A program made the translations under genes and the position numbers. The notes under the pieces were generated by a model, which saw only the letters and a list, made by a program, of their open reading frames with translations, was not told where the DNA came from and did not search any database. DNA of 64,000 bases from Copromyces sp. CBS 386.78. Taxonomy: Eukaryota > Ascomycota > Sordariomycetes > Sordariales > Sordariaceae. Below, piece by piece: positions 25,001-36,036 of this stretch. The first letter of the stretch is position 1; each line of letters begins with the position of its first letter. The stretch is taken from positions 1 to 64,000 of the forward strand of contig MU839223.1 in the NCBI GenBank assembly GCA_030685235.1. The letters run 5' to 3'.

Positions 25001-25406
25001 CACATCAACGTCGACGACATCTCTACCGACGAGTACCGTCAGCACGCCCGGCTTGACCACTCTTAGTCCCACTGCTACTCCCACGTCGACCTCCGTGCCT
25101 ACCATTCCCGTTCCTGGTGTGCCGGATAGCGGCAACGGAACAACAAACGGCACAGTCAGTGCCATGACATCGAAGATGGCGAGGAGGACGATAAGGAGGG
25201 CGTTGGAGAAGGGCAAGATGAAAATGCCTTATGTTCGTGCTTCCGTGCCAAAGGCCAAGAGAGGTGGATTCAGCGCTGAGAATCTGGATGGGGGCGCGAG
25301 TCTGACTTGGTATTTGACTTGGTGTGCTGGTAAGTTTTTTCCCTTGGGTTTGTCTTGATGGGTTGATGAATGCTGACAATGTGAAATAGCTCTTGGTGGA
25401 CTTTGA
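22099..25406 (+). CDS. Secreted endo-1,3-beta-glucanase, glycoside hydrolase family 81
   Basis: Three exons (22099-24058, 24115-25329, 25390-25406) give 1063 residues; the introns are 56 and 60 bp. A signal peptide covers roughly residues 14-37 (a Leu-rich core ending QQAACLA). A dibasic RARR site at about 44-47 looks like a Kex2 propeptide cut. A Ser/Pro/Gly-rich stretch leads into the GH81 catalytic region, which begins near DLFSTPITSDLSLP and includes NKFHANFFLGSQSSSVWTHP. The active-site region spans the first intron: HFHYGYFIYTGAV, FDWYHGHSWAHGL (Asp at about 738) and ESSSEDSMHVYALLMW (Glu at about 763), the acid and base candidates of the family. Ser/Thr/Pro-rich sequence interrupts the end of the domain before DGGASLTWYLTWC. 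The enzyme hydrolyses wall beta-1,3-glucan, in self-remodelling or attack on other fungi. In N. crassa I recall a GH81 gene next to cax, as here. Confidence 0.93.
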
Positions 25407-27027
25407 GCCTGCAGCAGCAGCAGCATAAGCATACCGAGGAGGTTGAGGTCCAGTCGCTAGCGCCTCTCGGTTTGGCTTGCTTTCACTTCTTATTCACTCT
25501 TTGAACAACCCTTTTTTCACTTTTCGAACAGCATTGGACCGGAGTTTTGCTTGTTGCTTTACATTATGGCGTTATGAATAGATGATGGAACGATACCGCG
25601 AACAGGCACAGACCAATGGATCTGACATTGGTTGTAGTGGCTTGGAAGGGAAGGGAACGAATGAGCCCTGGTTATACATACAACACAACACATTTACAAG
25701 TAGAACTAGAACTAGACTTGGAAGGATATTGATATACCCCCTTGCCCCCGCCGTTCACCACTGGATTGGGCAACCACGCCAGCCAGGGCTTTGGATAGAA
25801 TATTATAGACTGGGGGGTGGAGGTTAGGTTCGTTTATGGCGGTATTGTTAGATACAATAATTCAATACATCTATCTACAAGCACATTTATGTATACCAGA
25901 CCAGTTTGAGTGTCTGTGGTGTGCGCTTTCCATCCGTTCAAGCTAGGGCTTTGGAACTTAAGGAACGGAATGAATGCATTCTGTAACTCACGGCGTAACC
26001 AGAGGGCACGTAGTGTTCGTATCGCCTTGATTAACTTGGACTAAAGACAAGAAGTTGAAGAGGGACGGGAAGAAAACCTAAAAGGGAAAGAATGAACGCG
26101 AGCGAGGCCTGGGTTTATACCCACCGCAGACTTGCAGAAGCCAGAACCAGACAGAACCTCAGAGATTTAAATGGTGAATGGAAGCCAACCTTCGTGAATG
26201 GGACATGGGACGGACCTATGACGGCACCAGCCGTCACACAATTCGATCAGCGGTACTTAATGTAGGTTTTCGTCTGCGTGTATCCATTCCCTCTCAGCAC
26301 TCAGTCAACTCAGTCCCTAGCTGGAACCTGAAAACCTAAAAAGCTATCCCCAGACTTAATACGGTACCTCTCTGTCCGTGCGTCCAGTTGCATCAAAACT
26401 AAACGACGTGCATACATTTCGTCAAAAGGAAATTGCAGACTTACCAAGCTAAGGTAACTTGAGTTTTAATCGTAAGAAACTTGCCAAAACTGGCAAAAAG
26501 CTTTTGCTCCAAAACCCCTCTTTTTGCCACATACCTAGTGCTAGGCTGCTAGCAGGTCTGTAGCGCTCACGTCCGAGCCTCTGGTTTCATTTCAACCTAC
26601 CGAGAAGCAAGCGAGCGCCGAGCAGGAAGAAAGGGATTGATGAGATGGACCTGACTGAGATAGGGAAAGGACACTCCCTAGTCACTCCCAAAGTAAAACC
26701 GAGGCAGCGCTTACCGAAACCCAGCGTATGTATGCCTGTATACATCAATTAATCCGCTGATCTGGATAATGAAGGGTACATCTACCAGAGAAAGCTAAGT
26801 TATGACTTTATTAACTCATTACTCCAGTCCCGTCTTCCACCCCAAAAGCAATGCGAAGTAGCAAACTTCATTTGTTATCCAACGTCGTCTCTTCACACAA
26901 AGTCTGCTCATAAGAGTACCTACCCCAAGTTCCGACCCAAGTCATCTATTCTCACCCCATCCACAACGGATAAAAATATCTGCCCTCGCCATCGCTATCA
27001 CGCAACAGTGACTCAAACACAGAAACA
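25407..27027. other. Intergenic region between convergent genes
   Basis: This 1.6 kb stretch separates the 3' ends of the glucanase (+) and the Q-rich protein gene (-). It is relatively AT-rich for this window and has no frame worth calling. No repeat or RNA gene was recognised. Confidence 0.55.
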
Positions 27028-30000
27028 TCATGACGAAGGATCAGGCATTGAACCCGGAAAATCTGGAAACTCTAAACTGGCCATTGGATCATCCAAAATA
27101 TTGCCATCGGGATCCATAGAATCGAAACCAGTCATGATTGGATCCGAAAATGTCTCAAAAGGGAAAGCGGAATTCGATAATGTCCCAGGAGGAACCGAGC
27201 CCGAAAGGTTGACGCCCGTCATTGGATCCGAATCCGAAGGATTTAAACCAGCTGTGGGATCCGAAGACGTTTGTAAAAGAGAAGCAGAATTCAAAAACGT
27301 CTCAGGAGGGGCGGAACCCGAGAATGCATCGAATATCTGCTGCTGCATTTCACCCATATAGCTTGAAGACGTCTGTGGATCCAATGTCTGCTGCTGTTGT
27401 TGAGGAATATAGCTCGAAGACGTCTGTAGATCCAATGTCTGCTGCTGTTGTTGAGGAATATAGCCCGAAGACGTCTGTAGATCCAACGTCTGCTGCTGTT
27501 GTTGAGGAACATAGCCCGAAGACGTCTGTGGATCCAATGTCTGCTGCTGCTGTTGAGGAATATAGTTCGAAAACGTCTGTAAATCCAATGTCTGCTGCTG
27601 TTGTTGAGGAATATAGCCCGAAGACGTCTGTAGATCCAATGTCTGCTGCTGCTGTTGAGGAACATAGCCCGAAGACGCCTGTAAAGGAGGGCCCGAGCCG
27701 GAAAAGGTCCCCGACGTAGGAACTGAATTCGAAGGACCCGGACCAAACGTTGAATCCGAGAATGTTCCAGCAGGAGGAGCAGCAGCATGTAAAACTCCTG
27801 AGCCAGCCATTGGACCCGAGATTATGATAGAAGGAGGAACGGGATTCGAAATTCCTGAGCCAGCCATTGATCCCAAAAACATCCCAGGGGGAGGAGCGGA
27901 ACCCGTAACCGTCCCGGGAGGAGGAACGGAACTAGAAGGACCCGAACCAGTCATCTGCTGACCCATTTGGGGGTTCTGCTGTAGCATCATGTGCTGCCCG
28001 GTATTTTGGAGGGGCTGAGATAGGTTGACCGTCTCATTCTGCTGGTTCTGGGGAGTTGCAGGCGGGCGGTTTTCGCGGCTATATGGATGGTAACGAGCCG
28101 CTTGATGACTCTGGGAAGAGTTGCGCCGACGAGGCTGGTGACGGCTCGGATCGCCCCCAGGTGTTGGGTTCGAAAACGTCCCAGGAGGAGGAACAGAAGG
28201 CGCAAGATTTGAAATGGTGTTTGGGCTAGAAATTGTTCCAGAAGGAGGAAGGGGATTCGAAAGTCCGGAACTAGCAATCATTGCACCGGAAAACGTTCTA
28301 GCACGAGAAATAGAACCTGATGGCGTGCTGCGAGGAGGAATAGGACTCGGAGTTCCTGAACCAGTTGAGCCCGAAAACGTTCCGGGAGGAGGAACGGAAG
28401 TCGAAGGACCCGAACCAGGTATTGAACCCGAAAACGTCTTGGAACGAGAAAGTGAATTTGAAGGTCCTGAACCAGCCACTGAACCCGGAAAGGTCCCCGA
28501 GGGAACAGAACCCGAGAATGTCCCAAGAGGAACCGAACCAGAAAATGTCCTAGAAGGAGGAGCGGAGCTCGAAGGACTTGAACCAATTATTGGACCCGAA
28601 GCACTTAAACCAAGTATTGGACCGGAAAGACCCAAGTCAGTTACTCTACCCGAAAAAGCTACAGGAGGAGGACCAGCATTCGAAACTCCTGAACCAGTAG
28701 TTGAGCCGGAAAATGTCGCAGAAGGAGGAACGGAGCCCGGAACGGTTCCAGTAGGAACGAAACCCGGAAAGGTCCCAGGAGGAACGGAGCCCGGAACGGT
28801 TCCAGTAGGAACGAAACCCGGAAAGGTCCCAGGAGGAACGGAATTCGAAGGACCAGGAATAGTCGTTGACCAATGAAAAGGAACAGGATCCAGAGGGGGA
28901 GGAGAAAACCCCAAAGAGATTACTGCCTCCCCCAGCCAGTTATTTCTCTTGGACCACTAAAAACATGTAAAGGAAGCATGTTAGCAACCAAAAATACATC
29001 CTTATCATGTACCGCAATGCCCCAAAGTCAAAGGGTTCGTTAGAGATACCAAGACCATATGGAATCTGAAAGAGAGGCAGGAGAATTGTGGGAACCCACA
29101 ATTTTATCTGGGAATGTGCTCATGTGGTTCTGCAAGTCCTTCCATGTTTCGGTTTCCGTCGTCGCAGCTGCCTGGGTCTTGCAGTGATCCTCGAGCAGTG
29201 ACCTTGCCTCAGTCAGTTGGTTCATACATTGGGCCGCCCGCTGCGAGAGCTTCACGAGCTGTGCGATGTTCATGTTGAATTGTTGTTGGTGGTATGGTAT
29301 CCCAGGACCCTTAAATCGACAGAGAATCATGGCAAGATCGATATAAGCGTGGGTTTCGTACAAATCTTCCAGTATCCTCTAGATTTCTGCAAATTGTTGA
29401 GATATCATGTGTGGATTCGCGCGGAGGAACTCGCGATGGGCTAACGCGACATAAGATTGTGCGGAGCAGATATATCCGGCGGTGACGTTACAGAAAGCGA
29501 GCAGGTTGACTAGCTAAGTGCGAGAATGTGATTAGTAGAAAGGAGACTCAATTCGGGGATTGGAATAGGTACCGTATCCCTGACTTGTGAACGCTGCTCT
29601 GTACAGGTTTCTTCCGACCAGTACGTGTCCAAGTACAACAGATTGCGCGCGAGAGAGTGTCGAAAGCGCCCGAACCGACCAAAATTCAGGCAAAAACTCT
29701 CGGCGTAGTCCTGAGCCGACAACTTCCAAAGAAAAAGGCGTCCCTGGACACATTCGCGCACAGCCCATTGTCTGGTTGTCTCCAAGGTTTTTGCGATAGT
29801 CCCAGGCTTCCCGGATCTTTTCACGAGGCTCACCTTTACGTCGCACTCGTACCATACCTAGAAGAAAGCGGTATCTAAGTAAACAGGTCTCCGAATGGTA
29901 TACGCAACATGTAGGCTGAAGATTCATGAACAAGAAGATTGGATCACTTACTCTGAATAGCTCGGCCACCCAAAGCACCCAGTTATTGATATCGTTTAAC

Positions 30001-31276
30001 CTCTCTAGTGCCGGACGAAGCAATGACAGTTGATTTTGCAGCGGCAATAGACTCGCGACGTCATTGGACCGTAGGATATTGATGAGTACCTGCCAATGTT
30101 GTGAGAAGAGACTTTCCATCCTGCTTCGGGTATTCGCAACCGGATCAACAGCACCGCCACTGACTGGTGGTGGACCAGTGTTGGTCGGCATCTGAGGCTT
30201 GATGTGGGTTGATGCGTGGTCTGTTAGACACTCTCGGCCGCGGCTAACACACTGGGCGCATGCTTCATCAATATAGGACCTCTCGCACACAATGCCCTCA
30301 GCCGCGCAACCACGGCAGGGCACATTAAACGCCTGGTTCAGCCTTACGGCTTGTTGCGCCGCGGCTACTGAGGTCTTGCGTTCTATAATTAGCTGACATG
30401 GCGGGCCGGGTAGTCGCCCAATGACCGGGTTGCCGACCTCGTCGACAGGCTTGCGATCCGTGAGTTGGATCAACTAAATAGCATGTCAATCCAAAGCAGA
30501 ACAAACAGTAGACAGGTACATTTGCTCACCCTTGATTCTATGCGTATACAAGCATCTATAATGGAAGTCTTGTCCATAGGAGAAGGAGCAGAGCTTTGAG
30601 TGAGTATCTTCTGAGCCTGGGCAAGAAAATTCCTGTAATTTGTATAGAAGTCATTGTAGACTGTCGGGGATAGGTTGGTCTGTATGCTTTCGCAACGACT
30701 CATCAGGACTCTCAATTCAGAGATTAGGATGTTGATGGCTTTCGAGTCGTTTGCTCCTTCCTGACCGGCTTGAGCCGAGGTAGCTTCGAAGGGCGCTTCG
30801 TTGGCGCCCAACTGCGACGGCTCGCCCTGCGGACTATCATCCCTATGCAGAGCCATGTCCACCAAGTCAAAGCCCGTAGGAGGATCCGCCGCGCCCATCC
30901 CCATGCTTGTGGTGGGACCTGGAATGTTGGACGTGGGCCCTGTAATGTTCGACATGCCACCATGATTAGGATCCATATCATGATACATCGGACCCTGACT
31001 GCCTTGTTGACTGTCAGATATGGCGGGCGTTTGGTTGACGTTGACTTGCGACGTTTCGCCTTGTTGATTGTCAAATAGTTGGCCAAAGTCGAGATTGTCC
31101 CAGTTTTGGTTGAGTTGTTCCCAATCGGCCTGCGACAGCTCGACTGGTTGACCGTCAATCGTGATGGGCATTTGGTTGATGTCGACCTGCGACGACTCGC
31201 CTTGTTGACTTCCAGACATGTTGTGCTCTTGATTGGAGGCGGGATGCGACGACTCGCCTTGTTGACTTCCGTCCAT
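27028..31276 (-). CDS. Q/P-rich repeat protein with internal Zn2Cys6-like cluster, interrupted by one in-frame UAG
   Basis: I model five exons: 31276-30530, 30473-29952, 29857-29573, 29513-29100 and 28956-27028. All join in frame to 1299 codons including the internal stop. The start is the ATG of MDGSQQGESS. The N-terminus repeats QQGE-S/T-SQ. Exon 2 holds six cysteines spaced C-x2-C-x6-C-x8-C-x2-C-x6-C (CRGCAAEGIVCERS and ACAQCVSRGRECLTD), exactly the fungal Zn2Cys6 pattern but near residue 302 rather than at the N-terminus. Exons 3 and 4 are helical. Exon 4 has a UAG at 29381-29379 in an otherwise open, protein-like frame. Exon 5 is Pro/Gly/Ser-rich with PPGTFSGS-type units and seven 17-residue poly-Q repeats, and has no ATG of its own near its beginning, so it needs the upstream exons. 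The last intron has a weak GTGGGT donor. Function is unknown; DNA or chromatin binding is only a guess from the cysteines. Confidence 0.6.
27329..27690 (-). repeat. 51-bp minisatellite coding for a 17-residue poly-Q repeat
   Basis: About seven tandem 51-bp units lie in the last exon of the Q-rich gene. Each codes for a variant of LDLQTSSGYIPQQQQQT. Units differ by a few bases, mostly I/V and L/P changes. The unit nearest the C-terminus is degenerate (SSSYMGEMQQQI). Confidence 0.9.
28735..28843 (-). repeat. 54-bp direct duplication coding for an 18-residue repeat
   Basis: Two adjacent, apparently identical 54-bp units encode SVPPGTFPGFVPTGTVPG twice, near the beginning of the last exon of the Q-rich gene. 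Many more degenerate PPGTFSGS-like units follow it in the protein. Confidence 0.85.
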
Positions 31277-31628
31277 GATGGGCGATCGAGGAGCCGGGAG
31301 GGATAATGTGCTTGGAAGAATGCCAATAGCGGTTGACAAGAGGGGTTTGTCAAACGCGAATACAGATGCTGGACAAAACCAAGCGACTTGATATGATGAA
31401 ATGGAGTACACTGGAGCTTTGAGTGGGAACTGAATGGAGGAAGGACGAGGAATACGGATGGCCCTGATGAGTGGAGCGAAAGGCCGAGGATCGGACTTGG
31501 GTTCGCACCTTCCAGTCGTTACGGTACGGCAAGGAGGGCGACGGACTGCATTGGACCTTCCCACATGATGATGTCCGGAAGATTACATCCGACGCCTGCT
31601 CCCTTCCTTCCTACCAATCTCCCAGCCG

Positions 31629-32810
31629 TCACAACCCAAGAGCCGTGTACTTGCCAGTTACAGGAACCGCCCTGTCACTGCTGACTGACTTGGTCTTTCT
31701 TTCCAGACCCGTAGGCTCCTTGGGTCTCGGCGGTATCGGCACCCTCGACACCATCTTTCTTTCCAACCCCGTGACGTTCTTCTTCGTCCTCGTCGGAATC
31801 ACCACTTGTGCCTGCCTCTTCGCCACAGGGTTAGAAGTAGAGGTAGTAATGGAAACCTTGCTCTGCCCTTCCGCCTTCCTCTCTTTATCCAACCTCACCC
31901 GCTCTTCCTCCAATATCCTCATCCTCTTCGCCTCCCTCTCCATCATGATCTCTTCCACCTTCCTCTCTCCATCTAACCTCCTACTCTCCTCCTCCAATCT
32001 CCTCCTCCTCTTCCTCTCCCTCCTTGCTTCCTCCTTCTCCATCTCCCTCTCCCTCTTCTTCAAATCCCTCTCAGTATCAACCCCCATCGCCTCCCTCCTC
32101 AAACTCCTCACCACCTTCTCCTTCAACTTCCACGGCCTATCCAAGACTTCTCGTCGCAATTGTACCACCTTCTCCCAGAACGCCACTTCCTGCTCTGTTG
32201 TGCGAAGATGGACAATTTTCTCGACTTTGAGTTGTGTTTGATCGCGGAAGGTGCGGAGAGAGCCTTTGATGTCTAGGGTATGGCCTATGTCAATTTCGCT
32301 GTCGATTATGGGGAGGGGTTGGGGTTGTGGTGGTTGTTGCTGTTGTTGCTGTTGCAGAGGCTGGCCAGCTGTCGTCGAAGGAGGGAGAGCAGGAAGCGGA
32401 AGCGGAATAACGCATTCAATCGTCTCCCCACTACTATCATCGATAGTAACAACTTGTATCTGCCCCTTGTGCGAGGAAGGATCGCCGTAGACGTCGATAG
32501 CGACGACGATGCCGCAGACGCGAACCCATTTGATGGGGTGGTTGAGGTGGAAGTAGAGGTCTTGGCCTGGACACACACCCGTTCCTTAGCTTTCGTTGCA
32601 TACGAACGACAGACAACAACGGGGAGGGAGGGACGTACCTTGAAACCCCGGATGACTCGACAGGGCAACGATATCGGCAGCACGTAAATGACACCACTTG
32701 TTGATGGTCGGCGAGAGGTGGAAGCAGTACTGGGGGTAGAGCTCGGGAGCGGGAGCAGGAGCTGGAGCTGGCTGACCCTGTGCCACTGCCGCAGCCCTGG
32801 AGTCGGTCAT
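31629..32810 (-). CDS. stn1: STN1-type OB-fold telomere-capping protein (CST complex)
   Basis: Two exons (32810-32639 and 32566-31629) give 369 residues, with a 72-bp intron (GTACGT to CAG). The OB-fold begins in exon 1 with the typical fungal Stn1 sequence YCFHLSPTINKWCHLRAADI. It continues across the junction as HPGFQGQDLYFHLNHPIKWV and then VRVCGIVVAIDVYGD. After a Gln-rich loop the fold closes with DIGHTLDIKGSLRTFRDQTQ and LKVEKIVHLRTTEQEVAFWE. The rest is a strongly charged, probably coiled-coil region followed by a basic tail with two TGLERK motifs. Stn1 with Ten1 binds telomeric single strands, limits resection and helps fill-in synthesis by polymerase alpha. Known fungal Stn1 proteins share only this N-terminal OB-fold, which agrees with what is seen. 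The start MTDSRAAAV is the first ATG in frame. Confidence 0.86.
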
Positions 32811-34025
32811 GGCATGTTGTCGTTGAGTGGAATGCGAGTCGTTGCGCAATGGCACTGCTCGCCTCGTTGTATCTGGATTCTAGCCGTCTTTTGCGTTTGT
32901 GCTCATCGCATCCAATGTGCATGTCAAGGCCGGAGGTGGTGAGCTATCCTGGCGAGTGACGAGGGTCGACTTATGCAAAGTGGAAGTTGTTAAGGTAGGT
33001 TGGAAGTTCGCGTTTACCGCGGCGCCGAAGCTTCGATATCGCGTTCAGCTGACGCGGGGTCAGGTGAGTGACTGCCCGCTTGCCTGGAAGCCCAGTGGTA
33101 CTGAACCCCTTAACAGATATGCCCTGTGGACCGCTGTATTCCAGCGGGCTTTTAGCGGACCGTGAAACCCTTATTTCTTGGCGTGGACTTTTCCCGTACC
33201 TCTCATAGGATTGGATTCCTCCAACACCTCAGTCAGGTCCTTAATACGTGACAGGCTCTGCCTTGGGCAACAGTGCCCTCTGGAAGTCTCCATTCTCTGC
33301 CTGTTTAAGACTGACGTTTACTTCTTCAGGTTATTCTTGACCTTGAAATCCAGCTGAGCTGATCATCTCCAAACGCCGACTCTTTCCCCCCAATACCTAT
33401 TCCCTCTTTATCCTTCCCGGGTCGATGCCGACCTAGCATGTACATAGCCATCACTGACATCACGGGATCTAAGTCTAGCCCCGACAAAGCAGAGCTGTCA
33501 TCCCGAGTTTCCAAGTTGGTAGGAGGTAAGGTACCTAAGCAAACGACCTATCATGTCCTCCTACCACATAGTCCGTTGGTGTAATGACAACATAACCTAA
33601 CCGCCTGCTAGTCTAGTTGTGTCTTTACGGACCTTCTTTCAGTACGAGGGAACTTAAAGTTACCGGTTCAATTCCGGTGCGGATCATCGTTTTTGTGTTC
33701 TTCTTTTTGATCCCATTCCGCCATTACACACATGGTTACATTCCGTTTCCTCCATTCACACGACGCATCCTGCGTTTTAGACTATCATTGTAAAGTCATC
33801 GAAACCAAACAGCATAAAGTGCATGTCGGTGATAGGAATGTACACACCACTAGACAGTAAGCGTCGAGGTATCACAAATGCAACAGCAAACGGAGGGGAA
33901 TGGGTGGGCGTTATTCGTGAAGCAAAGTATATATCCTGAAACCATCATCGTCATTACCTTAGTCATCATCGTATGTGCCCGTAAAGAAGTCCATTTGCCA
34001 GAGAACATCTCCCAGACTCTCATTA
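32811..34025. other. Intergenic region upstream of stn1
   Basis: The 1.2 kb region contains the stn1 promoter side and a tRNA-like stretch at 33570-33686 listed separately. No protein-coding gene was recognised. Confidence 0.5.
33570..33686 (+). ncRNA. tRNA-like pol III element, possibly a tRNA relic
   Basis: The 3' end forms a perfect T-arm: stem ACCGG/CCGGT with loop TTCAATT, which includes the B-box GGTTCAATTCC. It is followed by GCGGATCA as a candidate acceptor strand. The 5' end, AGTCCGT, pairs with the acceptor strand in six of seven positions if wobbles are allowed. A weak D-arm (GTGT/ACAT) and A-box-like TTGGTGTAATGAC follow. The span of 117 bases is too long for an ordinary tRNA, no clean anticodon arm was found, and no GG is visible in the D-loop. 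It may be a tRNA with an intron, a decayed tRNA or another pol III gene. Confidence 0.3.
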
Positions 34026-36036
34026 TCACCTATACAACGTCCGTCTAGACACACCCCGTCCCGATATATCCGCCTTCCATTTCAGGACATATGCCCTTCT
34101 CGTCTCCTCTCCACATGCATTATACTTGACCGCAGTAAGCGGACTGTGTTCCAATAGATCCAGCACTCCAATCATTTCCTCTCCAGTCAACTCATCTTGG
34201 TACTTGCTCTGGATATCCTGAACCGCCTCACGAAGGGCCGTCTCACCAGGTAGGGTCGTAGCAGGCGCATTAGATGGCGTGGTGCTGTTACCAAACCCTG
34301 GCCTCCTATCTTGGTTCGCTTGGCTAGCCTGGTAAGCGCTTATTAGAGCGTCCGTAATCCCCTTCAATACTTCCTTCGTCGTCTTCTCTTCGACCTCCGA
34401 GGCGATTTCCTGAACAATAGTACGCCTTACATCCTCAGTCCAATCTACTTCCAACTTCTCCCGGAGTTCCTCATGTTGTAGTTTTACTTCCTCGGCGACT
34501 CGCTCCTCAGCCTCGAGCTTGATCGTCTCTTCGAGCTCGTGACGTACGTCGTGGATGCCATCTTCGATACGGTGGTCGATCTGATTCAAGACATTCTCTA
34601 CTTCTTCTGTGTCGTAGCGGCAAGGGGTGCGGTCAGCCGCGGCAACGAGCTCGGTTCCTAACGACTCAAGACGGGAGGAGCAGTTTTTGAGGCGGGTTTC
34701 GAGCTGTTCGATGCGGCTGGAGAGGGAGGCATTGTAGGCGAGGATTTGACGCAATGTAGAAATAATGTCGACGTCCGTTACGGGAGAAAGCAGCTTAGTA
34801 GTGCGTTGGCGTTTGCGGTCTTCAACAACGGGTATGTTAGGAGGCGCAAGGTATGAACAAAAATTGGGGTCACATACCGGATGGAGTTGAGAGATGTGCA
34901 GGACTTGCGAGGCCAACACTCTTAGTATCTGATGGGTGAGACCCATTTCCGGGTGTTTCGTATCCCAATATGGTGGAACCAGCATCGCTGTGCTTCTCTG
35001 TTGTGTAGAAAATCAACGGTTCGCTAGCCCGTCGCTTCCTACTTGAGGGGCCGATGCTTTGAACTGTACGTTGGGAGTCCCCTGGTGAATATGGCGGAGC
35101 AACGGCGTCTTCGTCGACAACCAATTCTTCCAATTCTTCCAATTTTTCCAATTCTTCCAGCTTCTTCGAACCAGAGTTAGAGTCGAAGGCAGTCTGGCCC
35201 AAATCGATGACATGGGAAAAGGTATATTCGTATATGTCGTTAGGCGCTGCCCACTTTTCGTCCGTTTGCAAGCGGCCAAATGGGTAGGTAGACGAAAAGA
35301 TCGAGGGCATCAAGGCTAGTTCTTGCTGAACGTCGGGTGAGATGTCACTCAAGTAGATAGTAAACTGCTTAACCGAGCCGATAGATGCTACACTGTCAAC
35401 GACGGCTTGGTATCGAGGCTTCGGTTCAAAAAGCCGATCCTTTGGCACCATAAGGCTTGGCGGCTGTGTCATCGCAAAACGCAAAGAAACAAAGCTGTCA
35501 TTGGGAACATCGTTCATCGCAGAGACGGGCGCCGTAAGGTTGTGTGGACGGTTGTGAGCGAAGTCAATGGACTGGATTTTCTCCGGATAAATAAGTAGCG
35601 AGAGATACGCTTTGGGGCCGCCGCTCTTGAAGAAGAAGAATCCGCGTAAGGCGAAGATGGCTTGTTGCTTCGTGGTGTCCACGTAGAGGTCGATATACAG
35701 ATCTGATGTATGCTGGTCCTGATGGTTGACATCCTCCCAAGTTACCACCCCTCTGCAATGGCGTAGATCGATCTTGCAGTGTTTCTCATCGTCGCTCAAA
35801 TCAGATGCAGTTGATACATCTCCGCCGTCACATCTTTCAAGATTCGCGATCGACACGGTATCGTTGTTCTTTCCATGGTCTTCAAGTCGCTCGTTTGAAC
35901 TGCAAGTTGATGAGTAATATCAGTAACGCTCCCAAACTAATCAAGGGCCCCAGTCCTTCCAACCGGGATACCTGATGGGTAGGAGCTGGCACTTTATAAC
36001 GAGCCCTAGCCGGCATGGTATGTGCTTCGAGTTCAT
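34026..36036 (-). CDS. Coiled-coil protein of unknown function, first exon inside a tandem repeat
   Basis: I do not recognise this gene. The model has three exons: 36036-35972 (65 bp), 35899-34878 and 34819-34026, joining in frame to 626 residues. Introns 2 and 1 are 58 and 72 bp with GTATGT and GTATCC donors. Residues about 40-220 form a compact, strand-rich region (HTSDLYIDLYVDTTKQQAIF, QFTIYLSDISPDVQQELALM). An acidic leucine heptad-like stretch (KKLEELEKLEELEELVV) and a disordered linker follow. The last 260 residues are helical and charged, with clear coiled coils (EETIKLEAEERVAEEVKLQH) and a conserved-looking tail. Exon 1 is the weak point: it is carried by the first of four tandem modules and encodes MNSKHIPCRLGLVIKCQLLP. 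The small frame beginning at 37197 ends in a donor of the same phase and could be the true first exon across a 1-kb intron. Confidence 0.55.

Noticed and set aside
29040..29363. A separate small gene starting just after the UAG in the Q-rich locus
   Set aside because: The frame continues exactly in phase from the upstream exon with only about 45 bases between stop and next ATG, which is too little for a separate fungal gene. One interrupted gene is the simpler reading.
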